A stretch of 64,000 nucleotides of DNA from Candidatus Bathyarchaeota archaeon (GCA_026014585.1 JAOZIA010000022.1:310001-374000); one strand, 5' to 3'. Positions 43,733-53,217 are shown, numbered from the stretch's first letter. Numbers and translations are program-made. The notes: a model not told the origin generated them from the letters alone.

Positions 43733-45067
43733 TCAAACACTTCGCACAAAATGCCAGCCCTCAATCAGCCCATTCCCGCCCCTGCAGGCTTTTTCTTGCC
43801 CATAACGCCGCAAAGGCTTAGTCAAATGACGCTGCGACCGCGTTGAAGTCACATACAACCCCACCGTTAACTCTCTGGACTCTGTAGTCTGGGTTTTTTG
43901 TAGTTGGGGATATTTTTGTTTGCATTGCTCACATCGATAGCCCTGGTTTTTGCCCATAGATTTTAAGCGCTTATTGCAGACGGGACACATTGGGTTTTCA
44001 GTTGCGCTTTTTTGGGTTAGGCTTTTCACGTTTATTTTTTCAAGATTAATTGTTAAGCGGCTACTTTTGGCGACTTTCCGAACCGCACCTGATACCTCAA
44101 CCACGTCACCAATCAGGAGTTGTCGCGCAATTTTGCGCAAATCACCTGTGGGCTCATAGGCGGCGCAGTCTACTTCGCCTGTTTGGTCTTTGATGCTGAA
44201 GATTACGTGGCGCACAGGAATAATTTTTGGGTTTTGTGAAACCGTGCCTTGGATGGTGATGGAGCTATAGGGTTTTAGTGCGGCTATTGATTCTGAGTGG
44301 GTTAGGTGCATGTCTGTGCCTTGGTTTGAGCGGAATATCATCCAGCGCTCCACAGGCTCCAGCGGTTTGACTAGTTCAAAGGCTTTTTTGACCACGGTTG
44401 CGGTTTCGCCTCGGATTCCAAACAGTATCGGGTCTGGACCACGGGGGGTAATGATTACTCGGTTTTTTTCGGCGTCAACATTATTGAAGGTGTAGGGGGC
44501 AAGTTGCTTATCCATCTCAAAAATTGAATCGGTGTTCACTTTTCGTGGGGTGCCGCAGTTTTCTGGGGTGCGGTACGCAATGAGCTCGTAGGTGTGGTCG
44601 CAGTCAAGTGTTTCCCCAATTGCAGCCAACGAACCAATAATGCCTCTGCAAGTGTTGTAGCCCAATGCTTCGGCATGATGCTTTTTTATCAAGGCTAATG
44701 CTTCACGCAGGGTTACAATGGTCTTTTCGGTTCGCTTCGAAAACTCTTTCAGGTCAGCGGGGACTTCGAGTCCTTCGAAGAAGACGATTCCGGGGTCTGT
44801 ACCCTTATTTTTAACGTTTGCATGCTGCTCCCAAAGGTCTACAGCTACCTGCTTAATTTCCTGCTTGAACTCTGAGAGATACTTGATTCTTAGGCATAAT
44901 GCGCCATTGCCACGGGTTTTCCATGGCACGTTGGGATTGAGTCGAATCAGAAGAGGGTAATCAAGAAACTGCACACCAAGCGGGTCAAGTTGTTCGGCGA
45001 GTTGAGCGGCAAGGTACGTGGTGCATCCGCCTTTTACTGAGTCGGTGTCATCAAACCCTATGTGCAT
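43733..45067 (-). CDS. tiaS: tRNA(Ile2) 2-agmatinylcytidine synthetase
   Basis: Uses ATP and agmatine to convert C34 of tRNA-Ile (CAU) to agmatidine so that it reads AUA; archaeal-specific and essential. The 444-aa protein has MHIGFDDTDSVKGGCTTYLAA (kinase-like), VIITPRGPDPILFGIRGET, an OB-type domain (ITIQGTVSQNPKII) and a C-terminal zinc ribbon CPVCNKRL...CEQCKQKYP. It lies upstream of alaS, in the same direction, 66 bases apart; both serve translation. Confidence 0.95.
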   Translation of the reverse strand: MHIGFDDTDSVKGGCTTYLAAQLAEQLDPLGVQFLDYPLLIRLNPNVPWKTRGNGALCLRIKYLSEFKQEIKQVAVDLWEQHANVKNKGTDPGIVFFEGLEVPADLKEFSKRTEKTIVTLREALALIKKHHAEALGYNTCRGIIGSLAAIGETLDCDHTYELIAYRTPENCGTPRKVNTDSIFEMDKQLAPYTFNNVDAEKNRVIITPRGPDPILFGIRGETATVVKKAFELVKPLEPVERWMIFRSNQGTDMHLTHSESIAALKPYSSITIQGTVSQNPKIIPVRHVIFSIKDQTGEVDCAAYEPTGDLRKIARQLLIGDVVEVSGAVRKVAKSSRLTINLEKINVKSLTQKSATENPMCPVCNKRLKSMGKNQGYRCEQCKQKYPQLQKTQTTESRELTVGLYVTSTRSQRHLTKPLRRYGQEKACRGGNGLIEGWHFVRSV

Positions 45068-45151
45068 TACCTCTTGTTTGACTGCCAGTTGCTGTCCCTC
45101 AAATGGGGAGAGTTAAGGCTGGCGCCGTAAAAAAGCATTTGCAAAGTAGGG

Positions 45152-45439
45152 TTACGCTATAATCATGTCGGGGTCAACAAAAACTTGGGTTTTTAGTGCA
45201 GGAGGTTTTTCTTCATCAACAATCATGGTTAGCTTGGAGTTTATTTTTGCAATTTTGGCTATTTGCCTGTTGATTATGTTTTTTAGGGCGTCAATGGTTT
45301 CAGCATTAACGTTGACGATTATGTCATAGATGCCCCATAAATTGTAAACTTCCCGTATACCTTCGATACTGCGCAGGTCTTTTAGAACTTGGTGTTCCGC
45401 TCCAATTTCTGTGTTTAATAAAACATATGCTGTGGGCAT
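45152..45439 (-). CDS. Stand-alone Lrp/AsnC effector-domain (RAM) protein
   Basis: A 95-aa protein: PTAYVLLNTEIGAEHQVLKDL, IREVYNLWGIYDIIVNVNAET and SKLTMIVDEE match the RAM domain. There is no DNA-binding part. The ATG at 45439 follows GGAGAG; longer frames to 45604 are unlikely. Close relative of the protein at 30380-30694. Probably forms octamers or mixed complexes with full Lrp proteins. Confidence 0.8.
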   Translation of the reverse strand: MPTAYVLLNTEIGAEHQVLKDLRSIEGIREVYNLWGIYDIIVNVNAETIDALKNIINRQIAKIAKINSKLTMIVDEEKPPALKTQVFVDPDMIIA

Positions 45440-45867
45440 GTTTTTACTCTCCTGCAGTCTCTTTAGACTGTTATAGTTTTTACTGTGGGTTAGAAAATTT
45501 AAGAATATGTGACTGCACCGCGCTAGCAACATGAGCCATAACTTGCTTGTGGGGTTATTTTGTGGAGGTTTTCCCTGTGATAACATATTTTTTGGTAAAA
45601 ACAAACGTTTAATAAATCAAAAGAAATGCTTCACAAACGCCTAATATTTTTAAGCAATGTCTGATAAAAAAACTAAAACCAATGGAGCAACCCCTTACAC
45701 TTGTTAAATGCAAAAACAATGTTGCATATTTTGGCTAATTCAATGGAGATTGCCACATTTTTATCAAGCAATATTTATAGGGAAAGTTCTCCAATGAAAT
45801 TCTCTATTACAGATTTCCAAGCATAGTTTTGGGTTCCACAATTAGGGAAATTTGGGAGCAAAAGAAT

Positions 45868-46800
45868 ATGCCGTTAAAAACTTTAAAAAAAGATTCGGCA
45901 GACACACAAACATTAGAGTGGGTTTTGCAAGTTAAGCATTACAAGCTGACTTTGGACAAGAAACGTTGCAAAGGATGCGAAATCTGCAGTTTAGCCTGCC
46001 CAAAAGAAGCAATCAAAATCCAAAAACAACCCAAAACAGCCGAGGGCAAAGCACAAAAAGCCCACGTAGACTTTGACTTAGCCAAATGTACATTCTGCGG
46101 CATCTGCGACGCCACATGCCCATACGGTGCAGTTAGAGTAACCGTAAATGACGCACATGACCTATCGGTCCTCAACAGGGAAAGCTACCCACAACTAATC
46201 CGAGACATAACCGTAAACAGCAAACCCTGCCCAAAAGAATGCCAAGCATGCCAAACTGCATGTCCACTGGATTTGATAACGGTTACAAAAACAGATTTTT
46301 CAGGTAACCCCGTCACTGACGTAAATACGCTCTCACCGAGCGCCCGCAAAAGAGTTGACGTAAATGTTCAAATACAGAAGGAATATTGCCCAACCTGCAA
46401 AGTCTGTGAAGTCAACTGCCCAGTTAACACAATAAAAGTCAACAAAACCTTCGAGGGAACAATCAAGATAAACCGTCCGAAATGCCCCGAAGGCTGCACA
46501 AACTGCCTAGACGTTTGCCCCATACCAGGTGCACTATATTTGGGCGAAGATAAAAAAGTCCATGTTAATCAAACATTCTGCACGTATTGTGGTGCCTGCA
46601 AAAATGTTTGCCCCGTCGAGGAAGCGTTATGTCTTAATCGGACACGGATTCATCACACGCCCGTTCACTCAGGCACATGGAACAAAGCATTGCAACGTTT
46701 AACGTCAAACTTGTGCGCAGCCAAAGAGTTAACCGCTCAAGCCGACGAGAAACGTCGTGAAGCATTAATTAAAAGAATACATGCCAGTTCAAGGTGGTAA
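45868..46800 (+). CDS. Polyferredoxin (six [4Fe-4S] motifs)
   Basis: A 310-aa iron-sulfur protein with six CxxCxxCxxxCP-type sites: CKGCEICSLACP, CTFCGICDATCP, CPKECQACQTACP, CPTCKVCEVNCP, CPEGCTNCLDVCP and CTYCGACKNVCP. It resembles FwdF/MvhB-type polyferredoxins that wire hydrogenase or formylmethanofuran dehydrogenase to HdrA. The ATG at 45868 follows GGAGC; ATTTATAG at 45772-45780 is a plausible TATA box. The HdrA-MvhD gene starts 5 bases after its stop, so they form an operon. Confidence 0.9.
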   Translation: MPLKTLKKDSADTQTLEWVLQVKHYKLTLDKKRCKGCEICSLACPKEAIKIQKQPKTAEGKAQKAHVDFDLAKCTFCGICDATCPYGAVRVTVNDAHDLSVLNRESYPQLIRDITVNSKPCPKECQACQTACPLDLITVTKTDFSGNPVTDVNTLSPSARKRVDVNVQIQKEYCPTCKVCEVNCPVNTIKVNKTFEGTIKINRPKCPEGCTNCLDVCPIPGALYLGEDKKVHVNQTFCTYCGACKNVCPVEEALCLNRTRIHHTPVHSGTWNKALQRLTSNLCAAKELTAQADEKRREALIKRIHASSRW

Positions 46801-46804
46801 AGTA

Positions 46805-49249
46805 ATGAGTATATCACAAAACCAAAATCAACCCCAAACTCCAAAGCCAGAACCCCTGCGTGTTGGAGTTTTCGTTTGCCACTGCGGCTTAAACATTGCA
46901 GGAACCGTAGATGTACATGCAGTTGCAGAATACGCAAAAACCCTGCCCGATGTTGTCTACGTCAAAGAAAACCGTTACACCTGCGCTGACCCAGGACAAG
47001 AAGAAATCCGCAAAGCAATCCGCGAACAAAAACTAAACCGCGTAGTAGTAGCCGCTTGCAGCCCCAGAATGCACGAACCCACATTCCGCCGAACCGTCGC
47101 GGAAGCAGGTCTAAACAGTTTCCTCTACGAAATGGCAAACATCCGCGAATTCAGTTCATGGTGCCACCAAAATCAGCCCGAAGCCGCAACAGAACGCGCT
47201 AAAGATGCTATTCGCATGGCAGTAGCCAAAGTTCGCCTAATGCGGCCATTACAAACCATTGAGGTGCCTGTAACCAACAAGGCACTAATTATCGGCGGAG
47301 GAATCGCAGGCATTAACGCGGCGTTAGACCTTGCAGAGATGGGTTATCAGGTTTACATGCTCGAAAATGGTCAGAGCATTGGCGGTCACATGGCAGCATT
47401 GGACAAGACGTTCCCCACGTTGGACTGTAGCATCTGCATTGAGGGTCCAAAAATGGTGGATTGCGCACGGCACCCGAACATCAAAATTTTCGCTTACAGC
47501 GACCTTGTCAAGGTTGAAGGCTATATCGGCAATTTTAAGGTTAAAATCCGCAAACGCCCCCGCTATGTGCTTCCGGAGCGTTGCACGGGCTGTGGGGAAT
47601 GCAAAGACGTTTGCCCCATCGAGTACCCCAACGAGTGGGATATGAATCTTGGAACCCGCAAAGCCATCAGCGTACCCCTCGACCAAGCCGTGCCCCTGAT
47701 TTATGCCATTAACCGCGATTACTGTATAGAATGCTTCAAATGCACCGAGAAATGCGGTGACCGAAAAGCCATCGATTTTGACCAGCAAGAAGAAATCGTT
47801 GACATAGAAGTCGGCGCAATCATCGTATCCACAGGCTTTGACGTTTACTTACCCTACGACATGCCTCTGCTCGGTTACGGGAAATACCCCAACGTGATAA
47901 CCAGCATGGAGTTTGAACGCCTCATTTTAGCAGCTGGACCCACAGGCGGCAAAGTCATCCGTCAATCAGACGGCAAAAAACCACGCACCATCGCCTTTAT
48001 CCAATGCGTGGGCAGCCGCGATAAACAACATTACCCCTACTGTAGCAACTACTGCTGCATGTACACACTCAAACATGTGGTTCAGCTTAAGGAGAAGTAC
48101 AAAGAAGACGTGGAAGTCTACGTTTTCTACATGGACATCCGCAGCCCCGGTAAAGGCTATGAAGAATTCTACGACCGCGCACGAGAACGTGGAGTGAACT
48201 TTCTCCGCGGCAGAGTCAGCCGAATCGACGAAGACCCAGAAACTCACAATCTATTGGTGCACTCAGAGGATTCAAACATTGGTGCCCCAATCGAAATTGA
48301 AGCTGACATGGTCGTGCTCGCAACCGCAAGCATCCCAAAGAAAGGCTCAGACGAAATCGCCCGCATCCTAAACATATCACGCAGCGCAGACGGATTCTTC
48401 ATGGAAGCACATCCCAAACTAAAACCCATGGATGCACCAACAGACGGAATTTTCTATGCAGGAGCCTGCCAAGGCCTAAAAGACATTCCCTACAGCGTTG
48501 CTCAAGGTTCAGGCGCGGCGTCACGGGTTGCAACGGTTATTTCTAAGCCTAAATGGAAAATCGAGCCCATCATTTCAGTAGTTGACGAAGCAAAATGTAC
48601 ACAATGCGGAATCTGCGTAAGCAAGTGCCCCTACGGTGCCATCCGCCAAGAAAAAGGCAAACCCGCCACCATAATCACCGCCAGCTGCCACGGCTGCGGA
48701 ACATGCGTTGCCGAATGCCCCCACCACGCCATCACGCAGATGCACTTCACCGACGCCCAAATCATGGCACAAATCCGCGCAGCGCTTGAAAACAAGCCTG
48801 AAGAAAAAATCCTTGCAGTCCTCTGCAACTGGTGCAGCTACGCAGGCGCTGACCTTGCAGGAATTAGCCGTTTTGAGTACCCCGCAAGTGTACGTCCAAT
48901 TCGTGTAATGTGTAGTGGACGGGTAGCCCGCGAATTTGTGTTGGAAGCTTTCCGGTTGGGTGCTGGAACGGTTATGATTGGTGCATGCCATTTGCCCTAT
49001 GACTGCCACTACATCAACGGCAACTACAAAATGAAAGACCGCACCGACGCACTAAAAGCAATGCTAAGCAAGCTGGGTTTGAGTCCACAGCGTTTTCGTG
49101 TTGAGTACGTTTCTGCTGCTGAAGGCATTCACTATGCAGAAGTCATCAAAGAAATTGATTCTGACATGAAAGCATTGGGTAAAGAAAAGATACAGGCTGA
49201 AAACGAGAAACTCAAGCCGATTCTTGAGAACATGCTCAAACGCAAGTAA
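46805..49249 (+). CDS. hdrA: HdrA-MvhD fusion protein
   Basis: An 814-aa flavin and iron-sulfur protein. The N-terminal VGVFVCHCGLNIAG and CADPGQ region binds a cluster, and IIGGGIAGINAALDLAEMGY (about residue 160) is the FAD-binding motif. CTGCGECKDVCP and CIECFKCTEKCG, then CTQCGICVSKCP and CHGCGTCVAECP, give at least four further [4Fe-4S] sites. The last 150 residues (ILAVLCNWCSYAGADLAG...VMCSGRVAREFVLEAF) are a MvhD-type hydrogenase-linking domain. HdrA bifurcates electrons between ferredoxin and disulfide or formate chemistry. No hdrB or hdrC lies nearby. Confidence 0.93.
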   Translation: MSISQNQNQPQTPKPEPLRVGVFVCHCGLNIAGTVDVHAVAEYAKTLPDVVYVKENRYTCADPGQEEIRKAIREQKLNRVVVAACSPRMHEPTFRRTVAEAGLNSFLYEMANIREFSSWCHQNQPEAATERAKDAIRMAVAKVRLMRPLQTIEVPVTNKALIIGGGIAGINAALDLAEMGYQVYMLENGQSIGGHMAALDKTFPTLDCSICIEGPKMVDCARHPNIKIFAYSDLVKVEGYIGNFKVKIRKRPRYVLPERCTGCGECKDVCPIEYPNEWDMNLGTRKAISVPLDQAVPLIYAINRDYCIECFKCTEKCGDRKAIDFDQQEEIVDIEVGAIIVSTGFDVYLPYDMPLLGYGKYPNVITSMEFERLILAAGPTGGKVIRQSDGKKPRTIAFIQCVGSRDKQHYPYCSNYCCMYTLKHVVQLKEKYKEDVEVYVFYMDIRSPGKGYEEFYDRARERGVNFLRGRVSRIDEDPETHNLLVHSEDSNIGAPIEIEADMVVLATASIPKKGSDEIARILNISRSADGFFMEAHPKLKPMDAPTDGIFYAGACQGLKDIPYSVAQGSGAASRVATVISKPKWKIEPIISVVDEAKCTQCGICVSKCPYGAIRQEKGKPATIITASCHGCGTCVAECPHHAITQMHFTDAQIMAQIRAALENKPEEKILAVLCNWCSYAGADLAGISRFEYPASVRPIRVMCSGRVAREFVLEAFRLGAGTVMIGACHLPYDCHYINGNYKMKDRTDALKAMLSKLGLSPQRFRVEYVSAAEGIHYAEVIKEIDSDMKALGKEKIQAENEKLKPILENMLKRK

Positions 49250-49299
49250 CCCCCTTTTCCTTTTTTATTGCAGCTGCTTTTTTGTTGGAGCGGTGAAGC

Positions 49300-49421
49300 C
49301 AGCCCTCTCTATTGTTTCTGCATATGTTGGCTAATAGGAGCCTAATAGAAACGCAGCCACCCTACCCCTCTATAGTTTCTGCAATGAATAACTAATAGGA
49401 ACCAAATAGGCTCCAAATATG
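49300..49421. repeat. Dispersed intergenic repeat, long copy D
   Basis: About 120 bases, similar to copy B (32452-32572): CTCTCTATTGTTTCTGCAT...GGCTAATAGGAGCCTAATAGAAACGCAGCCACC, then CCCCTCTATAGTTTCTGCAATGAATAACTAATAGG and two further CCAAATA blocks. Located between HdrA and the next small gene. Confidence 0.75.
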
Positions 49422-49478
49422 TCCAAAAGCACAAATATCCCTTAATAGGGCAACTTACTAAAATAGGAGTGTGAACGT

Positions 49479-49628
49479 ATGCCACAAATACAGTGCCCAA
49501 AATGCAAATCAACCATGCTGGAAAAAGGCAAAAATCAAGAATGGCGCTGCCAAAAATGCGGCGAAATCTTTTACTTCGTAACGCCACAATGCGGTGACCA
49601 AACCAACCAAGAAAGATACAACCTTTAG
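49479..49628 (+). CDS. Small zinc-ribbon protein (49 aa)
   Basis: A 49-codon frame from ATG at 49479 to TAG 49626-49628, with AGGAGTG about 8 bases before it. Its CPKCKSTM...CQKCGEIFYF gives a CxxC-x14-CxxC zinc ribbon with a third Cys (TPQCG) later. The repeat-D element ends just upstream. Function unknown; possibly an RNA-polymerase- or ribosome-type ribbon. Confidence 0.65.
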   Translation: MPQIQCPKCKSTMLEKGKNQEWRCQKCGEIFYFVTPQCGDQTNQERYNL

Positions 49629-49632
49629 AACC

Positions 49633-50871
49633 CTATTTTGGTTTTAGTATAACGGTTGCATAGTTTTCTTTAGCAAAATACTTGCCCGCAGTCTCCAAAA
49701 GCATCTCTGGGGTTAGTGCTTTTATTTTTTGCAGGTATTCCCGCAAGGAAGTTTCTGTTCCAAAGTAGATTTCCATATCCGCCAATATTCGAGGCAAACC
49801 GCCGGGGCTGTCCATGGCTCTGTAGATGTCACCTAAAACTATGTTTTTGCTTTTTGTAAGTTCCGCTTCGTCTACGGGGGTTTGGGTTAGCTTTTCAAGT
49901 TCGTTTTGCACTATGGTGATTGTTTGGTTTATTGTGTCAGGTTCTACGGCGCAGTTTATGTTAAAAAATCCGTAGTCTAGGCCTTGCGTGTTTGTTGATG
50001 CAAAATCATAAGTTAAAGCTCTTTTTTCACGCAGTTCCCTAAAAAGTCTAGAGCTCTCACCCATGCCCAAAACTGAATTTAAAAGGTCCAGCCGCGGCGA
50101 ATCTTCATGCGCTACAGGTGTAGTCTTAAAACCTAATCCCACATACGCTTGGGTTATACCTGACTTCTCAACAAGCAATTCCTTGGTTATATTGCCTGTG
50201 TCGCAGGGTTTTTTGCTTCTTCTTAAAACCGCATCACCATCATGGTGGGTAAAGGCTTCTGTTACCGTGTTTACATCGCTTTCTGAAAAGCATCCAGTTA
50301 AAATAAGAATCATATTTTTGGGCACGTATTTTTGGTTGTGAGCTTGCTGCATGTCGTTTAGGGTAATTTGTTTGATGGTTTTTCTTAGTCCAAGAATTGG
50401 AAATCTTACAGGATGCTGCTTGAAGATGTTTTTAGTCAAGGTTTCGCTGAGTACCTCCCCAGGCAAATCTGACACTTCCGCAAGCTCATTTAAAATCACC
50501 CTCCGCTCTAACTCAAGCTTCTCCCCATCAAAACTGTCGTTAAAAAGCAATCCTGAAAGCACCTGTGAAGCCTCCGCAATTTTTTGCGGAAACACACTGA
50601 CAGCAGTAAACGTGGCTTCTTCGGAGGTTTCAAAAGTAGAAGAGCCACCCAACGCTTCAACCTGATTATGCAGGTCTATTCGTTTATGTGAACCACCCAC
50701 GAGCATGTGCTCAAGAAAATGTGCCAGCCCAGCCTTTTCGGGTAAGTCGTCATTTGAGCCGTACTCGATTGCGACAGAAATCTGTGTGGTTAATCCAGTG
50801 GGGTTGGGGTGTAGCAGTAATCGTATACCGTTAGGGAGTACCCGTCTTTCCCATGTTAAACTGCCGTTCAT
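49633..50871 (-). CDS. M16-family zinc metallopeptidase
   Basis: A 412-aa peptidase of the pitrilysin/insulinase family: AHFLEHMLVGGSHKR is the inverted HxxEH zinc motif (about residue 45), with the third zinc ligand Glu in EEATFTAVSVFPQK/ERRVILNEL farther on. The second half resembles the inactive domain (PRLDLLNSVLGMGESSRLFRELREKRALTYD). Cytoplasmic or loosely attached; degrades peptides. A TTG at 50922 gives 17 more residues, so the start is uncertain; M16 proteins normally start a few residues before RRVLPNG. Confidence 0.85.
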   Translation of the reverse strand: MNGSLTWERRVLPNGIRLLLHPNPTGLTTQISVAIEYGSNDDLPEKAGLAHFLEHMLVGGSHKRIDLHNQVEALGGSSTFETSEEATFTAVSVFPQKIAEASQVLSGLLFNDSFDGEKLELERRVILNELAEVSDLPGEVLSETLTKNIFKQHPVRFPILGLRKTIKQITLNDMQQAHNQKYVPKNMILILTGCFSESDVNTVTEAFTHHDGDAVLRRSKKPCDTGNITKELLVEKSGITQAYVGLGFKTTPVAHEDSPRLDLLNSVLGMGESSRLFRELREKRALTYDFASTNTQGLDYGFFNINCAVEPDTINQTITIVQNELEKLTQTPVDEAELTKSKNIVLGDIYRAMDSPGGLPRILADMEIYFGTETSLREYLQKIKALTPEMLLETAGKYFAKENYATVILKPK

Positions 50872-50986
50872 AACCCTGACAAGAACTGATGTGTCTAAAA
50901 AACCTATGTAACAGTCATACAATTAATAATGGAGTGTTTAACGGCAAACAAGATATACCTGTTCGGTTAAGTGTTACTGATACGCT

Positions 50987-52177
50987 GTGGCGCTGTTTAG
51001 TATTATAACTGATGTATTAATTGTGTTAGCAACAGCTCTTCTGCTTGGAGAACTATTTGAACGCTTCCGTCTTCCTTCAGTTGTCGGCGAACTCTTAGCA
51101 GGCATAATCATCGGCCCCGCTCTGCTTGGCTTAGTCGTTGCAGGCGACCCATTCCGCGCAATTTCTTTCATCGCATTATTCTTCATCATTTTCCACATAG
51201 GCTTTGAAATGCGCACCCACATGATAAAAGGCAGACTCAGACTTGCAACCCTATTCTCCATCACCAGTTTTCTAATACCTCTGTTTCTGCTGGCGATTGT
51301 AGGCATGGTTTTCTTCCCATTTGGTACAACAGAAATTTTTGTCCTTGCATTAGCCATCGCAGTGCCCTCACTGTCTATTGTTAGTGTGCTTATTTGGCAA
51401 TACAACCTGATTAAAACTGCAACTGGACAAATAATTCTTGCATCCGTTACCATATCAGATGTTTTAGCATTCATTTTCCTAGCAGGAATCATACGACCAC
51501 TAGAAAACACCTTAACGCTTTATCTTGAAACGTTCATTTTCATTGGCGCTCTTGCCCTGTTAGATGTTTTTTTTAACTGGAAGCCCGAGGTTTTACAGTC
51601 ACATTTGGTCCGTATAAACAGCTTTTTTAAGCGTCAAGATTTCGCGTTTGGATTGCTGATTGTATCTGGGCTTTTGGTTTCAGCTATCTTTCAGAACATA
51701 GGATTGAGCTTTATTTTAGGTGCTTTCTTTGCAGGGTTAATTGTTCACGACGGATTACTTGGACAAAAAACCTGCGACAAAATTTCCCAAACCCTCTCAA
51801 CCATGAACAACATCTTCTTTATTCCGCTCTTTTTTGGCTTTGCAGGATTAGAAGTTATGCTGGCGGGGATAGATTACTTGTTTTATGTTGGTTTGGCAGT
51901 AATCATCACGGTAGCTTTGGGTGTAGGGATTTCATTGACTTATCTTGTGTCAAAAAAAATTATACATTCACAGCTTAATGTTGTTCCTAAACAGTTAGCG
52001 GGCATCATGGGGGGCAGGGGCGCAATCGGCATCGTAATTGCAACCGTAGCCTTAAGCGAAGGCATCCTAAGCGAAACAGGCTTTTCACTGGTTATTATTG
52101 CAACTGTGATTATGTCCGTGATTATTCCTTTTGTTGCAGGAAGAAAAACCGCTGAAGAACCCAAATGCGTTCTTTAA
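50987..52177 (+). CDS. Kef-type cation:proton antiporter (CPA2)
   Basis: A 396-aa transporter with about twelve helices: LLLGELFERFRLPSVVGELLAGIIIGPALLG at the N-terminus and IGLSFILGAFFAGLIVHDG in the middle are signatures of the CPA2/KefB family. It exchanges K+ or Na+ for H+. A GTG start at 50987 fits. There is no C-terminal RCK domain, so it is a short form regulated otherwise. Confidence 0.88.
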   Translation: MALFSIITDVLIVLATALLLGELFERFRLPSVVGELLAGIIIGPALLGLVVAGDPFRAISFIALFFIIFHIGFEMRTHMIKGRLRLATLFSITSFLIPLFLLAIVGMVFFPFGTTEIFVLALAIAVPSLSIVSVLIWQYNLIKTATGQIILASVTISDVLAFIFLAGIIRPLENTLTLYLETFIFIGALALLDVFFNWKPEVLQSHLVRINSFFKRQDFAFGLLIVSGLLVSAIFQNIGLSFILGAFFAGLIVHDGLLGQKTCDKISQTLSTMNNIFFIPLFFGFAGLEVMLAGIDYLFYVGLAVIITVALGVGISLTYLVSKKIIHSQLNVVPKQLAGIMGGRGAIGIVIATVALSEGILSETGFSLVIIATVIMSVIIPFVAGRKTAEEPKCVL

Positions 52178-52266
52178 TATAGCTACACCAATAGGTAACT
52201 CATTTAACTATTGGGAAAAAACAGAAATTCTTGCTCTGTATAAAACAAGCAGTGAAGGGTAGCTGT

Positions 52267-53013
52267 TTGAATGATTCATCAAAGCCGCATTATGGATATT
52301 ATGGTATGGGTTTTTTCGCTTTTTTCATTATAATACTGGCTATTGTTGGCGTGATTTTTGCGTTTTGGGTGTGGTTGCCTCTTGGTGTTTTGTTAGTTGC
52401 GCTTGGATGGGCATTGACAATCAATTACGGCATTTCACTTTTGATTTTAAACCAGAAAAAACCCCTAAATCCTCAGCCAATTTTGAACTTAAAGGGTGCT
52501 GAGAAGGTTTTGGATGTGGGTTGCGGACTTGGGAAAATGACGATAGGCATAGCCAAAAATCTTAAAACGGGAAAAGTTGTCGGCTTAGATGTTTGGAGCC
52601 AAGCAGAAATCCCTGGCAACAGCGCTCAAAAAGCTCATGAAAACGCCCAAATTGAAGGTGTGACTGACCGTGTGGAGTTCAAGACGGGAAATGTTCTTTC
52701 AGTGCCTTTTCCTGACAACTCTTTTGATGTTGTAACCAGCGCAAGTGTAATTAACAACTTACACAATGACCACGACAAACTTAGGGCATTAACAGAAATT
52801 CGCAGGGTTTTGCATCCTCAAGGAAAATTCCTTATGCTTGAGCCTTTAAGAGATTTTAACGGAACCTTAATGTTTACGCCGCTTTTTATTTTCATGGCAT
52901 CTCCAAAAGAGAAATGGCTCAAACTTCTCAAGGAAGCACAGTTTGAAAAAATCACTCACACAACCTTCAACCACATGGGCACATTCCTTTGCAAAAAACA
53001 AGACAAAAACTAG
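52267..53013 (+). CDS. Membrane-anchored SAM-dependent methyltransferase (paralog)
   Basis: A 248-aa paralog of the protein at 5245-6009: matching (SKPHYG) start, double membrane segment (FAFFIIILAIVGVIFAFWVWLPLGVLLVAL), motif I VLDVGCGLGKMTIGIA, GLDVWSQ and SFDVVTSASVINNLH. The start is TTG at 52267 (NDSSKPHYG). The substrate is unknown; being anchored twice in the genome suggests membrane-lipid or quinone-like targets. Confidence 0.8.
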   Translation: MNDSSKPHYGYYGMGFFAFFIIILAIVGVIFAFWVWLPLGVLLVALGWALTINYGISLLILNQKKPLNPQPILNLKGAEKVLDVGCGLGKMTIGIAKNLKTGKVVGLDVWSQAEIPGNSAQKAHENAQIEGVTDRVEFKTGNVLSVPFPDNSFDVVTSASVINNLHNDHDKLRALTEIRRVLHPQGKFLMLEPLRDFNGTLMFTPLFIFMASPKEKWLKLLKEAQFEKITHTTFNHMGTFLCKKQDKN

Positions 53014-53217
53014 CTTTTTTTGCGTTTATAGTCCTTATAGGTCTATTAACTGCATCATTAATTACTGCGACAAAACAAAAAAGGAATCACCACTAATTTG
53101 CTCAAGGCTTTCACTTGGACGCTTGCTATGCACGCGTAAATCCCTTCCTTTGCATCTCTGAAGAGAAACAAACTTGACGTTGAATCGGTGGCGTGGACAA
53201 GCGTTGTGAAAGCTAAA

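Noticed and set aside
49342-49587. 81-aa minus-strand frame
   Set aside because: Reads repeat copy D and overlaps the zinc-ribbon gene; same shadow peptide as at 32.5 kb.
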